Source: Saprospira sp. CCB-QB6
GTDB lineage: Bacteria > Bacteroidota > Bacteroidia > Chitinophagales > Saprospiraceae
Length of the DNA stretch: 64,000 nt
Direction of reading: 5' to 3'
Assembly (NCBI RefSeq): GCF_028464065.1
Contig: NZ_CP116808.1
Span: 496,001 to 560,000 of the forward strand
Below the pieces are notes generated by a model that saw only the letters and a list, made by a program, of their open reading frames with translations, did not search any database and had not been told where the DNA came from. Each line of letters starts with the position of its first letter. Within the stretch, counting starts at the first letter, position 1. This document shows positions 17,640 through 25,332 of the stretch, piece by piece. The translations under genes were made by a program, and so were the position numbers.

Positions 17640-17957
17640 ATGCAACTAGATTTACGATTAGTAGACTTTAAGGAAGAAGCGGACTTACATGCTCAGTTGG
17701 CTTCTTTTTTTGGTTTTCCTGCATTTTATGGGGCCAATATTCACGCTTTAATTGATTGTTGGTCCTCTTTGCGCTATGAAGAAGACGGCATGAGCAACAT
17801 CCATTTGGGCTTGGAAGAGCAGCTTATTTTGCAGCTTTCGGCCTATGATTCGCCTAAAGGGAAGCGCTGGCTCTTTTTGTTATTAGATGCTGTGGCGGCG
17901 GTCAATGAGCGGGCCAAGGAAGAGGGGCAAGCTCCGTTGATTTATCTTTTGTTTTAA
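17640..17957 (+). CDS. Barstar-family protein (ribonuclease-inhibitor-like)
   Basis: A 105-residue protein with the barstar fold signature: an N-terminal strand, FFGFPAFYGANIHALIDCWSSL (the helix-loop that in barstar plugs the barnase active site) and a C-terminal LIYLLF strand. True barstar inhibits barnase-type RNases; many bacterial relatives are immunity proteins or of unknown role. No barnase-like RNase or polymorphic toxin is adjacent. It sits 9 nt after the FAD oxidoreductase. The fold assignment is firm, the function is not. Confidence 0.85.
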   Translation: MQLDLRLVDFKEEADLHAQLASFFGFPAFYGANIHALIDCWSSLRYEEDGMSNIHLGLEEQLILQLSAYDSPKGKRWLFLLLDAVAAVNERAKEEGQAPLIYLLF

Positions 17958-17995
17958 GGTCATTTTGCAAGGCCCAAAGCGCAGGGCTTCCATTT

Positions 17996-18111
17996 GGCCT
18001 AGGGGCCTGCAAGGGTGCCGCGTAGCGGCAGACCCAGCCGCTGAAAGCGGCGCAGGGCCGAGCAGACCTGCGAGCCCTGAAAGGGCCCGGCCGCCGAAGG
18101 CGGCAGGCCCC
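17996..18111 (+). repeat. GC-rich modular intergenic element, copy 7 (forward)
   Basis: GGCCTAGGGGCCTGCAAGGG, a GTGCCGCGTAGCGGCAGACC block, a GCCGCTGAAAGCGGC hairpin, GGGCCGAGCAGACCTGCGAG, and GGCCGCCGAAGGCGG ending in GGCCCCAAAA. It lies between convergent genes; the end faces a shared terminator. Confidence 0.8.
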
Positions 18112-18116
18112 AAAAT

Positions 18117-18152
18117 AAAAACAGCCTACAAAATCAATTGCAGGCTGTTTTC
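18117..18152. terminator. Bidirectional terminator between convergent genes
   Basis: AAAACAGCCT pairs with AGGCTGTTTT, giving A/T runs on both sides. It serves the barstar-like gene (plus) and the PiT-like gene (minus). Confidence 0.8.
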
Positions 18153-18172
18153 CTATTTCAGTAGAGATGGAA

Positions 18173-19177
18173 TTAAATATCCATCCAAAGTTCGCCAGTT
18201 TTGATGACGTGGATCACCCAAACGAGGACCACAGAAATCACGAGACCGAGGGCGGCCTTACCGATATCGCGGAAAACCATGCGGTGCATATTGCCATCTG
18301 CGCGGCCTTCTACAGCGATGCGGATACCGTATTCGCGGCCAGCCAGCAAGCCCAAAAACACCCAAGTTGTACTCATAGGAACGCGGTTAAGCTCTTTGAA
18401 AAAGTAGAGGACCACGCCATAAATACAGTCTACAAAAGTAGCTGAGCGGATGTCGCTGGTATTGGTTTTAGACTTAATAATGCCTTGGATTGCGCCTCCT
18501 TGTTTTTTGAAGATATAGCCCAAAAGTAGCAAGAGCCAGCCGAGGCTAAGCGTCATTTCTAGGGGACTAATTTGGCGGGGGAGGTAGACATAGATATTGG
18601 CAAAATCTTGAATTAGCCATTGGGTCCAGAGAAAACCTGTAGAGCCCCATTGTAGGACTGTCCAAAACAGCTGACCTTTTTTGCTAATTTCGGGATTGCG
18701 CAAGAAATAGCGTTCTGTAAATCGAGAAACGAGCAAATAAAAGACGAGTCCAGTGCCAAAGGCTACGCCGTAGCCAATCAGCGACTTAATGATCATGGGC
18801 GTGAGCCCTTTGGGGAGAAAAAAAGTGAGGATGAGGAAAGAAGTACTCACGGGGATTCCTAGTCGGGTAACGACTAAAAGGACTAGCGGTGGAAGGATAT
18901 ACCACCAGCTCATATCTTGGATAAAGGGGTATTTGGGGTTGTCTAAGCTAAATTTGTCGGGGTCTCCGATTAGGCGGCCGTAAGAAACGTCTCCGCCATG
19001 GGTATACCAGCCGTAAAGAAGGGTGACCGTAAGAATACCGCCAGCGAATAGCCAAAGGACCCACCAGGGGCGCTTTTCATTAGAGCTGATAAAGGTTCCA
19101 AGGGTTTGGATAACATCGTTGCCGATGACCGAATAGGCCGCGAGGGCAAAGCCGAGATAGATGTATATTTCTGGCAT
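18173..19177 (-). CDS. PiT-family-like inorganic phosphate transporter
   Basis: A 334-residue polytopic membrane protein with about nine hydrophobic segments. The N-terminal SVIGNDVIQTLGTFISS and C-terminal LNRVPMSTTWVFLGLLAGRE are the duplicated signature halves of the PiT/SLC20 fold, in which GANDVAN-like and P-x-S-T-T motifs line the transport path. PiT proteins co-transport phosphate with protons or sodium. The N-terminal motif is divergent, so another anion is possible. It is monocistronic with no accessory phosphate genes nearby. Confidence 0.75.
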   Translation of the reverse strand: MPEIYIYLGFALAAYSVIGNDVIQTLGTFISSNEKRPWWVLWLFAGGILTVTLLYGWYTHGGDVSYGRLIGDPDKFSLDNPKYPFIQDMSWWYILPPLVLLVVTRLGIPVSTSFLILTFFLPKGLTPMIIKSLIGYGVAFGTGLVFYLLVSRFTERYFLRNPEISKKGQLFWTVLQWGSTGFLWTQWLIQDFANIYVYLPRQISPLEMTLSLGWLLLLLGYIFKKQGGAIQGIIKSKTNTSDIRSATFVDCIYGVVLYFFKELNRVPMSTTWVFLGLLAGREYGIRIAVEGRADGNMHRMVFRDIGKAALGLVISVVLVWVIHVIKTGELWMDI

Positions 19178-19295
19178 TTCGTGATATAGATTAGTGCATC
19201 AAAAAGTCTTTGGCTTTAGGAGGCTCAAAATGCAATAATAATTTATCGGCTAAGGGAATAAAGGCATTAAGTAATTGTTAATTTGATTAGCCTAA

Positions 19296-19335
19296 AAAAA
19301 AACTTAGCCACCTACTTAAGGTAGCTAAGTTTTTT
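19296..19335 (-). terminator. Terminator of the peptidoglycan-binding-domain gene
   Basis: AACTTAGC and GCTAAGTT form a stem flanked by A and T runs. It lies downstream of the minus-strand gene ending at 19358. Confidence 0.8.
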
Positions 19336-19357
19336 TCTTTGTTATGTGACTTTGGTC

Positions 19358-20224
19358 CTAATAATCTACGCTAATCAGCGGGCGTCTTTCTAGGCCAAGT
19401 TTGTCTATAGTTGCTTGAGAGAGTTCGCCTTCTTCGGGATTGATGCCATAGTCTTTTTGGAATTGGCGGAGGAAAAGGCGGGTAGCTTCGTCATAGTCGC
19501 CTGTTTTAGAAATTTTGTAGCCTAATTTGCGCAAAGCCTCTTGAATTTCGTAGGCGGTGGGGGCATTAAATACGCCAAAGGGGCAGACAACTTCTGCCCA
19601 ACTTTGCCATTGGCCTGGGGGCAAATAGCGCAATTTTTCTCCTGCTTTGAGACTGGGTCTACCTGAGGATTCTGGAATAATTTCAATTCGGCTTTTTTGT
19701 TTTAGGGTTTGTCTTTTGACTACTTCATAGACTGCGGGGATCACATGATCCGTACGGCTGGTGTCCAAAATATCTTTAAAGGGATAAAAGCGCGTATTGA
19801 CAACTTTATATTCTGGGGCTAATTTGACCAAACAAGCGGCTACCTTATGTTTAGGTTCTTCATCTTGGCGGCAGATTTCAGAAACATCTGCGGGCCGCCA
19901 TTCTGAGACGGGATCTCTGAGCGTTAAAATTTCGGTACTCATGAAATAATTCGTCGTATCAAAATTTCCATTTAGGGCTGGAGAGACGAGAATACTATCT
20001 TCGGTTACTTCATATTCGGCGGGGACAAACTTAAGGTAATAGCCCTCAGCCAGATCATAGCTTTCTTCACTATTTGCATTGGCTAAGCCAATGAAGTAGG
20101 TTTTTCCCAATTCAGCCTGTTTTCTTAGACTCTCAAATATATCTTGAGTCTGAGCATTTATGCCCAAGCTAAGCAAAAAGCTAGTCAGAAAAAAGATAAA
20201 AGTATGTAGATATAATTGCCCCAT
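19358..20224 (-). CDS. Exported protein with C-terminal peptidoglycan-binding domain
   Basis: A 288-residue exported protein (signal peptide about 24 residues, ending GINAQ). The last 60 residues form a PG_binding_1 three-helix domain (IQEALRKLGYKISKTGDYDE, FLRQFQKDYGINPEEGELS). The preceding 200 residues are beta-rich, with a YFIGLANANSEESYDLAEGYYLKFVPAEYE segment and two Cys; I do not recognise that part. No hydrolase motif is seen, so the protein may anchor itself to the cell wall rather than cut it. It is monocistronic. Confidence 0.75.
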   Translation of the reverse strand: MGQLYLHTFIFFLTSFLLSLGINAQTQDIFESLRKQAELGKTYFIGLANANSEESYDLAEGYYLKFVPAEYEVTEDSILVSPALNGNFDTTNYFMSTEILTLRDPVSEWRPADVSEICRQDEEPKHKVAACLVKLAPEYKVVNTRFYPFKDILDTSRTDHVIPAVYEVVKRQTLKQKSRIEIIPESSGRPSLKAGEKLRYLPPGQWQSWAEVVCPFGVFNAPTAYEIQEALRKLGYKISKTGDYDEATRLFLRQFQKDYGINPEEGELSQATIDKLGLERRPLISVDY

Positions 20225-20443
20225 AAGCCTGTTAGATTAAACGTGTAGTGTTGGTCGAGAAGTTGAAAGTCTATTGGTGAGAACATTTTCTAAGGGGGAA
20301 AGGGGATTGGGGAATATCTTGTTCTTACGACAAAAAAAATCAATTTCTAGCGAAATGAGTCTATTAAACTCATTAAATTCATCGTATAAATATAATCAAA
20401 CTGGCATTTTATCGGTTCATTTTGAGTAGATAAATTCCAGTAA

Positions 20444-21220
20444 CTAGTTGATTTTTTCGAGAAAGCTTATCCAATGTTTGCGTTCTTTGCCCGTTTTGGC
20501 CTGCCTTAAAAGACGAGCGGCTAACTGTCGACAAGGCAAAATGACTTGCTGCTTGGAGGCCCCGTACAACTGTGCCTTTAAGAAGCCCTCTAAGGCCTCT
20601 TCTAGCCTTTCTAGGTCCATGTATGTTTGTGCTAAAAGCAAAGCCACTTCTTTTTTTGCTCTCGTAACAAGCATTTTTTCCAGTATCGAAACCTTTTCTA
20701 AACTAGCGGGCAAGGCTTTAATTTCTGACAAAGATAAGGCTTGCCTTCGCTTTTCTTTGAACAACCGTTGAAAATTTTCTGTTAGCTTTTCTTTTCCTTT
20801 ATGTTGACTGCTGCAATAAAAAGCTATATGTTCTGGTTGACTCAAGCGAAATTGTATTTCACTACTCGCCAAAGGCTCCCCTTGCTGCTCCATAAAAAAA
20901 TAGACGAAATAGAGCAAAGCCGTTTGCTGCTGAAAGGCAACTAAGGCCAAACTTAATGCCGTTACATCAACTTTCTCTGAATCAATCAATAATGTAAACA
21001 AAGGGTTAGGCTCTGCCAAATATACAAAAGGCGCCTCGGCTAATCGACTTTGCATTAAAGCACAATCGCCTAAAAACCGCAGCTGCAACAAAGTTGGCTT
21101 TTGCCCTTCTTTCAACTCAAATAGATAAAAGCCCGCCGCCCGAATCAAGGCCTCTAAACAGTTTATGTACTGGGCCGAATCAAAATAGTGTGCTGCCTTC
21201 TGGGCTGCTGCATAAAACAT
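20444..21220 (-). CDS. Alpha-helical protein of unknown function
   Basis: A 258-residue, wholly helical-looking protein without signal peptide or membrane segment. Alternating small and large residues and a late segment ALLLAQTYMDLERLEEALEGFLKAQLYGAS resemble one or two TPR hairpins; the N-terminal half (YFDSAQYINCLEALIRAAGFYLF) also has helical-repeat character. I cannot name a family. The gene is isolated, with about 220 bp of featureless DNA on either side. Confidence 0.65.
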   Translation of the reverse strand: MFYAAAQKAAHYFDSAQYINCLEALIRAAGFYLFELKEGQKPTLLQLRFLGDCALMQSRLAEAPFVYLAEPNPLFTLLIDSEKVDVTALSLALVAFQQQTALLYFVYFFMEQQGEPLASSEIQFRLSQPEHIAFYCSSQHKGKEKLTENFQRLFKEKRRQALSLSEIKALPASLEKVSILEKMLVTRAKKEVALLLAQTYMDLERLEEALEGFLKAQLYGASKQQVILPCRQLAARLLRQAKTGKERKHWISFLEKIN

Positions 21221-21446
21221 AAAGAAAGGTTTGCGAATCTAGGACTAAACTGCTTTAAACAGCAATACGCTGCTCCTAAAGATAAAAAACTAAAGCCCCC
21301 AAAACCTATAATCTGAATAAAAGCCCCACAAAAAAAGAAATAATGATTAAGTTTGCAGCGCTTTTTTGGGCATTTCCTTAAACAAAACGGTCCTTGGATC
21401 GCTTTATAGGTACATTTATTTTCTTGACGACTTGAAGTGACAATTT

Positions 21447-22469
21447 ATGGCTTTAGCCGGAAAAACTGGGGTTCTACTTGTTAACTTGGGCACTCCCGAT
21501 GCCCCAACTAGAGGAGCAGTTTACCGCTACCTCAAAGAGTTTTTATTAGATGGGCGGGTTATTGACATTAACCCTATTGCCCGAAATATTCTGGTCCGTG
21601 GCATTATTGCCCCTTTCCGCTCAGGCGCTTCAGCCAAATTGTATCAAGAACTTTGGACTGAAGAAGGCTCGCCTCTCAAGGTCTTTGGCTATTTTCTCAA
21701 GGAGGAGGTCCAAAAACAATTGGGCGAGGACTATATCGTAGAACTTGGGATGCGCTACCAAAATCCATCGATCAAATCGGCCTTAGATCATTTGCTGGCC
21801 CAACAAATTAGCCGCTTGGTCGTTCTTCCTCTCTTCCCGCAATATGCCTCGGCTACTACGGGCTCTGTGCATGATGAGGTCATGCGCCTGCTCCGCCAAG
21901 AGCAAATTATTCCCGAAATTAGCTTTATCAATTCTTATCACGATCATCCCAAAATGATCGCTGCCTTCGTGGCTCGTGCCCAAGAACACAATATTGAGGA
22001 ATACGATCATGTTCTTTTCTCTTATCACGGCTTGCCCAAACGCCAACTTGTCAAGGCCGACCGCTGTAATCACTGTATGCAATCCGAAGATTGTTGTCAA
22101 ACCTTCAGCATCAAGAACCAACATTGCTATAGCGCCCAATGCTATGACACTAGCCGCGCTATTGCCGAGGCCCTAAATTTGCCCAAAGAAAAATATAGCA
22201 ATTGCTTTCAATCTCGCCTCGGCCGAGACCCTTGGCTAGAACCCTATACCAGCGATTTGCTCAAAGAACGTTACGAGAAAGGCGACCGCAAAATCCTGGT
22301 CTTTTGTCCCGCCTTTGTGGCCGATTGCCTAGAAACTACTATCGAAATCTCGGAAGAATATGCCGAAGAGTTTGAAGAGATGGGCGGAGAACATCTCCAA
22401 CTGGTAGAAGGCCTCAATGACCATCCGCTTTGGGTGGAGGCTGTGGTGGAACTCATCCAAGAAGCTTAA
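21447..22469 (+). CDS. hemH: Ferrochelatase
   Basis: A 340-residue HemH, which inserts ferrous iron into protoporphyrin IX in the last step of protoheme synthesis. GVLLVNLGTPDAPTRGAVYRYLKEFLLDGRVI, VLPLFPQYASATTGS, the active-site FSYHGLPKR and the SRLGRDPWLEPYTSDLL glutamate region are all present. As is common in Bacteroidota there is a Cys-rich stretch (CNHCMQSEDCC and CYSAQCYDTS) after the active-site His. The gene stands alone and ends at a terminator. Confidence 0.96.
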   Translation: MALAGKTGVLLVNLGTPDAPTRGAVYRYLKEFLLDGRVIDINPIARNILVRGIIAPFRSGASAKLYQELWTEEGSPLKVFGYFLKEEVQKQLGEDYIVELGMRYQNPSIKSALDHLLAQQISRLVVLPLFPQYASATTGSVHDEVMRLLRQEQIIPEISFINSYHDHPKMIAAFVARAQEHNIEEYDHVLFSYHGLPKRQLVKADRCNHCMQSEDCCQTFSIKNQHCYSAQCYDTSRAIAEALNLPKEKYSNCFQSRLGRDPWLEPYTSDLLKERYEKGDRKILVFCPAFVADCLETTIEISEEYAEEFEEMGGEHLQLVEGLNDHPLWVEAVVELIQEA

Positions 22470-22474
22470 ATAAG

Positions 22475-22511
22475 AAAGGTCTCTAACTGTTGCTGTTAGG
22501 GACCTTTTTTT
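22475..22511 (+). terminator. hemH terminator
   Basis: AGGTCTCTAAC pairs with GTTAGGGACCT, then a run of T that leads directly into the GGGCC of the adjacent GC-rich element. Confidence 0.82.
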
Positions 22512-22623
22512 GGGCCTCCGCAGCAAAGCTGCGGCGCTACGTTTCGGGGCTCGCTGATCGCTCGGCCCTTCAGCGCTTCGCGCTTCGGTCTGGCCTTCGG
22601 CCACCCCTGCACATCGCTAGGCC
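22512..22623 (-). repeat. GC-rich modular intergenic element, copy 8 (reverse)
   Basis: GGGCCTCCGCAGCAAAGCTG, GCGCTACGTTTCGGGGCTCG, CTGATCGCTCGGCCC, an AGCGCTTCGCGCT hairpin, GGTCTGGCCTTCGGCC and CACATCGCTAGGCC. It follows the hemH terminator without a gap and pairs head-to-head with copy 9. Confidence 0.85.
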
Positions 22624-22668
22624 GAAGAGAACAGGCCCAAGGGCCTGCGAAAAGGGCGCGCTAGTTTA

Positions 22669-22745
22669 ATTCATGAGGGTTTCACCCCTCATTTATATAT
22701 AATCGCAAAGCGATACCACAGTTGCTGTGGGTTTTAACCTACAGT
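22669..22745. repeat. Small-hairpin tract with TTTCA and TTTTAA cores
   Basis: Consecutive hairpins ATGAGGGTTTCACCCCTCAT, ATCGCAAAGCGAT and CTGTGGGTTTTAACCTACAG lie in the spacer between copies 8 and 9. The same order and nearly the same sequence is inserted inside copy 1 (about 1375-1447), so the triplet moves or is copied as a unit. Confidence 0.7.
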
Positions 22746-22790
22746 AAAAACAGCCACTTTTATGCGGTTCTACAGGCCCGAAGGGCCGCA

Positions 22791-22909
22791 GGCTGAGGGA
22801 TAGTAGGCAGTGGCCCAAAGGGCCAGACCAAGACAGCGAAGCTGGCGAAGGGCCGAGCGAGCAGCGAGCTGCCGCATAGCCCGACCCGAGCGAAGCGAGG
22901 GGCAGCCCC
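22791..22909 (+). repeat. GC-rich modular intergenic element, copy 9 (forward)
   Basis: GGCTGAGGGATAGTAGGCAG, a GGCCCAAAGGGCC hairpin, CAGACC, a CAGCGAAGCTG hairpin, GGGCCGAGCGAGCAGCGAG, CATAGCCCGACC, GAGCGAAGCGAG and GGGGCAGCCCC. The last C is shared with the TAG stop codon of the minus-strand lipoprotein gene. Confidence 0.82.
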
Positions 22910-23799
22910 TACTCCTTAATATCTAAAAGCTCTATTTGATAATTTCCAATTGCAGTGCTGTCTTCTAGCCTTGTTTTAATTTTATAGCCTTTCATATAGG
23001 GGTACTGACTATTTAGGGGCATATCCTTAGCGCCAAGGAGCGTTAATGGCCGTTGATCTAACAGCTTTTTATCTTGGTCAAAATAACTAAGTCGGGCTTT
23101 TAAAAACTTGATATCCGCTTTAGATGACTGTTGCAGCCTCAGGCTAAGGTGATGAATAATGCCGTTGTCCTCCCTAGTAAAAGAGGAAAAGCGTTCCTCT
23201 AATTTTAGCCCATATTTTTGACTTTTTTCCGAATTGATCAACTTTATAGGCTTGGCTACTGCATCCACTATTTCTCCCTCCAAAAGATTCTCTACCTCAA
23301 AGGCTAGCTTAGCCACAGGAGGAATTTCCCCCTCTCCTTCATATTTTAGATAGAGGGGCAAATAATCTTGAGGAGTCAAGCCATCTGGTACATCTATCGA
23401 AAAAGGATCCATCCAAAGCACATTATCTTGATCGTCTAAATATTTGACCCAAAAAGTAAGCAGCTGAAGCTCACTATCTACTACTTTAAAATAAGCTTTT
23501 GACTCAATAACAAAGCTTGTATTAGAGATGAGTAGTTGTCCTTCTTTGGGTTGGCCTGGCTTGTCGATAGTGTCTAATGCGGCGCTCAACTGCTCTATGA
23601 TAATTAGCTGATCCGATATTTTTTCAGTATTAGTGGCCAAGGCTTGTCCATTAACAGCAGGAGGCATTGCCCTTTCAGCAATTGTTGGCTTTTCTGGGGG
23701 AGTTTGTTTTGCTTCAATAACTGGCTTTTGCCCACAAGCGGCCATAAAGGTCATAGCCAAGGAAAACATTATTGTAGTGGAAAGCTTATTTTTTTTCAT
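22909..23799 (-). CDS. Lipoprotein, paralogue of the upstream TPR membrane protein
   Basis: A 296-residue lipoprotein (signal peptide with lipobox MAAC, Cys22). The mature part has two similar beta-sandwich halves; the second (HHLSLRLQQSSKADIKFLKA, LLGAKDMPLNSQYPYMKGYK, IGNYQIELLDIKE) aligns residue by residue with the C-terminus of the gene upstream. The first half (PFSIDVPDGLTPQDYLPL) aligns with the matching part of that gene too. No known family comes to mind. The two genes probably form an operon (35 nt apart) produced by tandem duplication. The stop codon overlaps the terminal C of a GC-rich element. Confidence 0.8.
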   Translation of the reverse strand: MKKNKLSTTIMFSLAMTFMAACGQKPVIEAKQTPPEKPTIAERAMPPAVNGQALATNTEKISDQLIIIEQLSAALDTIDKPGQPKEGQLLISNTSFVIESKAYFKVVDSELQLLTFWVKYLDDQDNVLWMDPFSIDVPDGLTPQDYLPLYLKYEGEGEIPPVAKLAFEVENLLEGEIVDAVAKPIKLINSEKSQKYGLKLEERFSSFTREDNGIIHHLSLRLQQSSKADIKFLKARLSYFDQDKKLLDQRPLTLLGAKDMPLNSQYPYMKGYKIKTRLEDSTAIGNYQIELLDIKE

Positions 23800-23834
23800 C
23801 TATCTAGTTTTTTATTAAAAAATTTTGAGGGCCC

Positions 23835-25187
23835 CTACTCCTCAATTTCTAAAAGCTCAATTTGATAATCGGCTATCTTTTCGGCATTTTTTAAAGCCGT
23901 CTTGATTTGATAGGCCTTAATATAAGGATAGCGATTACTCAATGGCGAGTCCTCAGGCCCAATCAACAGCAGCTCCTGCTTATCTATAGGCTGGCCGTTC
24001 CCATCTAGATATACAATTTTTGCCTTTAGTTTTTTAATTGGCGAGTTAGCCGACTGCTTAAGGCGCAAACTCAAATGATGATAAACAGAGTTGGAAAATT
24101 GGTTATAGCTTAATTCACTAGCCATAGCCTCCGCCTTAAAAAAATACTTTTGGTTCAGCTTTTCGGGAAACAGCTTTAGCGATTTTGGAAGCATTGGGCT
24201 GAAGCGGTCCTTAATATTGACCAACTCTAGCTCCAACAAGAGCTCTGTTACAGGAGGCGGATCTCCATAAGACTGATGCCGCTCTTGAATGGCCACATAA
24301 TCGCCCATTTTGGCCCCTTTTGGAATATCAAAAGTTAATGGGCTGCTCCAGAGCTTCTCCCCATTTTGGTCCAAATAATGCACCCAAGCCACTACACTAC
24401 CACTGCCCGAACTCAGGAGTTTGAAATAGCCCTTTAGACGATAGGTAAACTCTTTTTCCTCTGCCCGATGGATCGTTTCTAGTTCGGCAGATAAGCCCAC
24501 AATCTCGCCATCTCCAGCAATCATGTTGCTTTTTTCCCAGCGGGCAGCAATAGATTCACTGGCTTTAACTACTTGAGGAGCTACTAATTCGGGAATTTGA
24601 TTGATTCGATCATGACTTTGGCCAGGCATAAGTACTAAACCCCCAACAGCTAGTAATGCCATCAGAATGACTAAAGCAATACCATTAGCCTTTTTATTTA
24701 TGGGCTTTGGTTGAGGAGCTTTGGCCAAATCAAAGTTAGGGGCCGCATTTTGGGCTCTAAAGGGGGCCCTTTCTTCTTCTTTTAACTGCACCAGCAGCTG
24801 CATAGCTCTTTGGTCCTCAGGATTGAGCTGTAATTGTCGCTGCGCCCAATCTTTGGCTGCTTTTTGGTCGGTCTTCTTTCCTTTTTCTTGGTAACAGAGC
24901 AAATATGCTTGGGCCATGAAGAGGGCCAGGTCTTCGCCCTGCGGCCGAATGAGTCGAGCCTGTTCTAGCTCTTGTAAGGCCTCCAGTCCGAGTTGGTGCT
25001 GAATATAGCCTTTGGTCCTACCGATAAAATCTTCGTAGGCGGCTTCTAGTTTGTCCCAATCCGTATAACTCAGACCTAAAGAGAGGGCCAATTCTTTGTA
25101 TTCCTCTTGGCTAAAGCTTTCTTCCTCAATGCGGTTTTGCATTTGCTTCAGTTGGCTGAGCAAAGATTTTATTTGGGGATCTTGCAT
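23835..25187 (-). CDS. TPR-like, single-TM protein with the same C-terminal double domain
   Basis: A 450-residue protein. Residues 1-145 are helical and TPR-like (ALQELEQARLIRPQGEDLAL, AQRQLQLNPEDQRAMQLLVQ), a single transmembrane helix lies at about 170-190 (IALVILMALLAVGGLVLM), and about 215-450 form the double beta domain shared with the lipoprotein downstream (HHLSLRLKQSANSPIKKLKA, YIKAYQIKT, ADYQIELLEIEE). The topology implies helical repeats in the cytoplasm and beta domains outside. It is the first gene of the pair and is divergent from the SulP gene. Confidence 0.8.
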   Translation of the reverse strand: MQDPQIKSLLSQLKQMQNRIEEESFSQEEYKELALSLGLSYTDWDKLEAAYEDFIGRTKGYIQHQLGLEALQELEQARLIRPQGEDLALFMAQAYLLCYQEKGKKTDQKAAKDWAQRQLQLNPEDQRAMQLLVQLKEEERAPFRAQNAAPNFDLAKAPQPKPINKKANGIALVILMALLAVGGLVLMPGQSHDRINQIPELVAPQVVKASESIAARWEKSNMIAGDGEIVGLSAELETIHRAEEKEFTYRLKGYFKLLSSGSGSVVAWVHYLDQNGEKLWSSPLTFDIPKGAKMGDYVAIQERHQSYGDPPPVTELLLELELVNIKDRFSPMLPKSLKLFPEKLNQKYFFKAEAMASELSYNQFSNSVYHHLSLRLKQSANSPIKKLKAKIVYLDGNGQPIDKQELLLIGPEDSPLSNRYPYIKAYQIKTALKNAEKIADYQIELLEIEE

Positions 25188-25332
25188 AAAAGTTGGAAAA
25201 ATCAGTAAACAATTTGGTCAAATCGTGATAGACGTCACCTTTTTTAAAAATTGGCTGCAGTACTTTTGTTAACAGACGGAACGCCTCAATATAATTCTTG
25301 ACCTCTTTTACAGCATTAAAGTACAAATTATT

